Assembly: GCA_013115135.1 (NCBI GenBank)
Contig: JABANP010000169.1
Span: 35,627-99,626 of the forward strand
Reading direction: 5' to 3'
Length of the DNA stretch: 64,000 bases
Source: Perkinsus olseni
Lineage: Eukaryota; Perkinsozoa; Perkinsida; Perkinsidae
In this document: in pieces, positions 62,236 to 64,000 of the stretch
How positions within the stretch are numbered: position 1 is the stretch's first letter
Layout of the letters: each line of letters starts with the position of its first letter
Program-made: the position numbers and the translations under genes
The notes under the pieces: model-generated
Databases searched by the model: none
What the model was told of the DNA's origin: nothing
What the model saw: only the letters and a program-made list of their open reading frames with translations

Positions 62236-63124
62236 CTCAGCGGCCCGCAAGGCAGCGCTGTTAGATTCTCTCCAGAACTCGACAGCCTCCCCAACTTTGC
62301 CCTGAGAAAAGAGAAGATACGGGAAGGAAAAAGCGATGATCTACTTGAGCCTCCAATTTTTCGTGCTCAATGCCGTCGAAGAACTTGAAGAGCTCTCGAC
62401 CGGCGGCACCACCTGGGGTCTCCTGAATCACCAGAGCATGTTACGATACTGACAATATTCATGGGGCATGCTATGATAAGTCCTGAGCGTTACTCGCACG
62501 CATGCACATGCGACGCGTGGCATCCTGGTGTGTGAGAATCTCAAGATCAATAACACAATCAAGTTGGTCTAGTCAGCGTCGTATGTCATCATCTCTTGAA
62601 TAGGAGTCTCTGATTAAATTAGCCTTTATGAGATTAGACTAATTTCTCATACATACCGCACCAAACGAGTATCCTGGAGCCCCTTGCTCACGAAATCGCG
62701 CTGGTAAGTCCAAATTCAGAGAAAACCCAGGACTGGGGCGGTGCAGTCGATGGCGGTTCCTCACAATAGTAGGATCGAACAACGCTTACATATCACGCTT
62801 GTTCACGAGTGTGCAAACCATGTACCGCTTGCGCGTCGACATATCGCTTTTCCTCGACGGAGACCCTCTTACCTTTCAGCATTTTAAGCGCGGTGTTTCA
62901 CGAGCTTCCATGCCGTCAAGTGCGATGTATGCTTTGAACGCTGGTGATGGGTCGTCATCGGGTGGCAGAGTGACGGCGATGGAAAAGTTTGGATTGTCAG
63001 CGCTGAGGAAGCGCCGCCCGGAGTTCGATTCCACGGCGGAACGTTTCTCGTCTTTTTGGAAACAGCGCAGCTCTGCATGAGAATCCTCTGAGGGTAATTC
63101 CTTGAATCCAAGGGAGAAGTACAA
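62236..63124 (-). CDS. Unidentified multi-exon gene
   Basis: Recognisable pieces on the minus strand: MSTRKRYMVCTLVNKRD (about 62845-62795), RDFVSKGLQDTRLVR (about 62700-62656), ETPGGAAGRELFKFFDGI...HEKLEAQ (about 62425-62345) and GKVGEAVEFWRESNSAALRA...EQRA (62302-62230). They are separated by short GT-AG introns. A further open exon upstream (SADNPNFSIAVTLPPDDDPS, 63005 down) may belong to it or to another gene. I do not recognise the protein. Confidence 0.42.
63005..63065 (-). other. Probable antisense tRNA-Leu 3' half
   Basis: Plus strand: loop CTGAGGA (GAG), T arm CGGAG-TTCGATT-CCACG, acceptor GCGGAAC, G, TTTCT. In minus-strand gene direction this would end an intron at ...CTTCCTCAG before ADNPNFSIAVTL. 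A clear donor is missing and the region is also open, so intron status is not sure. Confidence 0.5.
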
Positions 63125-64000
63125 GATCCAAGGAAGCGTTTTCAGAGCTTTTGCTTACCTGGGCAACAGTTCGGGTTCTGGTCTGGGTAACAGTTTCGGA
63201 TCGTTGCCCTGTCCGGTTTCGGGGAGGGTTTCTGGTTTCCCGTTCCTGCCTTCACCCGCAATTCAGGGTTTTTTCTGTTGATTTTGCCTCCCTGCCGCAC
63301 GCGCTTCCTTGGATTTTGTACCTTTCCCCTTGGATTTTGTACTTCACCCCTCTTGATGATCTCCGAGATGGGGCGCTTGCACCGCACTGGCATTGCTAAG
63401 TTCGACAGTGCCTCACAACGGCAGAGAGGTGTGACGCTAAGGCAAGCCACGCCGAGGGCGAAGGCCGTAGCTTAAGTAGCGATGCGTGCGGCACAAGTTA
63501 CCTCTCGAAGGCATCCGGTAAGCATATACAAAGGCTTCCGGGAGGACGTTTCGGTGGTATTTTCCCAGGCGCCCGACGGCTCGAGCCAGAGTTCAGGACG
63601 CTAGCTTGCTAGCGTGGCGGAGCGCCACCGAGACACCAGATGTCCCGTTCTTACGCGGAGGGCCTCCGCGCCGGTCGACCAGATAGACCACTCGTTAATC
63701 GGCGGAATAAACAACTTCGGTGGGGACTTTAGTTCGTTCACGAAAATTCATCGAAATCTTCTCCCTATTCGGATGAATTCTTCGTGTGACGGTAGGTCCG
63801 CCTATTTGACTCTAATTACAATAATAAAATCAGTTTCCGCATAATGGTGTCGAGTGCTTACAGTAAAACAGAGGCCTTCTGCCACAAAGAGGGGAGATCC
63901 TCAGCCTGAGGACCTCAGGTCTTCAAGTATAACTGATTTCCGACGCAACACGATCGTTCCACCAGTTCAGTCCGCGCCTTCCACCGACTTTTCTCTGCCC
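63125..64000. other. Right end of window, no confident gene
   Basis: 63215-63315 is a diverged copy of 4138-4235. No recognisable exon in either direction. Confidence 0.35.

Overview
The window is nuclear DNA of an intron-rich unicellular eukaryote. Genes sit close together and are cut by many GT-AG introns, a large share of them only about 47-60 nt long. An alveolate such as a perkinsid would fit, but that is inference from style only; no marker gene fixes the taxon.

Layout. 1-3653 (-) LSG1 ribosome-export GTPase, running off the left edge. 4794-5332 (+) Mpv17/PMP22 membrane protein. 5979-6325 (+) an 81-residue membrane protein in three exons. 7264-7336 (-) tRNA-Arg(CCT). 7460-9887 (+) peroxisomal short-chain dehydrogenase, eight exons. 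10201-13187 (-) ribose-phosphate pyrophosphokinase. 13.2-15.2 kb no confident gene. 15.2-23.07 kb and 23.4-31.7 kb (-) two tandem alpha/beta-hydrolase genes. 33.0-36.6 kb (+) phosphoserine aminotransferase. 37.8-39.72 kb (+) three related small proline-rich proteins with acidic tails. 39.83-42.66 kb (+) NEK-like kinase. 43032-44003 (-) an intronless KGKG-repeat protein. 44.7-50.8 kb (-) an unidentified polytopic membrane protein. 51.5-58.9 kb (-) a DDX5/Dbp2-type DEAD-box helicase. 59499-59571 (+) tRNA-Met. 60091-61900 (-) a coiled-coil protein. 62.2-63.1 kb (-) an unidentified multi-exon gene. Intact tRNA-Ala, tRNA-Thr and tRNA-Val genes lie inside protein-gene introns.

Main observation. Many short introns are built from the 3' half of a tRNA (anticodon loop, variable loop, T arm, acceptor strand, often a T run). 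The pieces come from different tRNAs and lie in both orientations. In the antisense cases the intron's terminal AG is the complement of tRNA bases C32-U33, and the anticodon loop is still readable (Ile, His, Asn, Pro, Phe, Arg, Ser). In one sense case a 47-nt helicase intron is tRNA-Ala(CGC) from position 27 to 73, with GT and AG supplied by the tRNA itself. Other introns of the same length share non-tRNA motifs (CTTCGCTCCGC; AATCTTGC...TTTCCTC; GTATCTTAGGTTGAC), again in both orientations. This suggests several introner-like families, one recruited from tRNA 3' fragments.

The window also holds two copies of a hAT-like MITE (one with a perfect 8-bp target duplication), a 710-bp element with long inverted ends, perfect hairpins, a satellite block and minisatellites. 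Exon boundaries were called by eye from protein similarity and GT-AG rules. Gene edges given to the kilobase are approximate.
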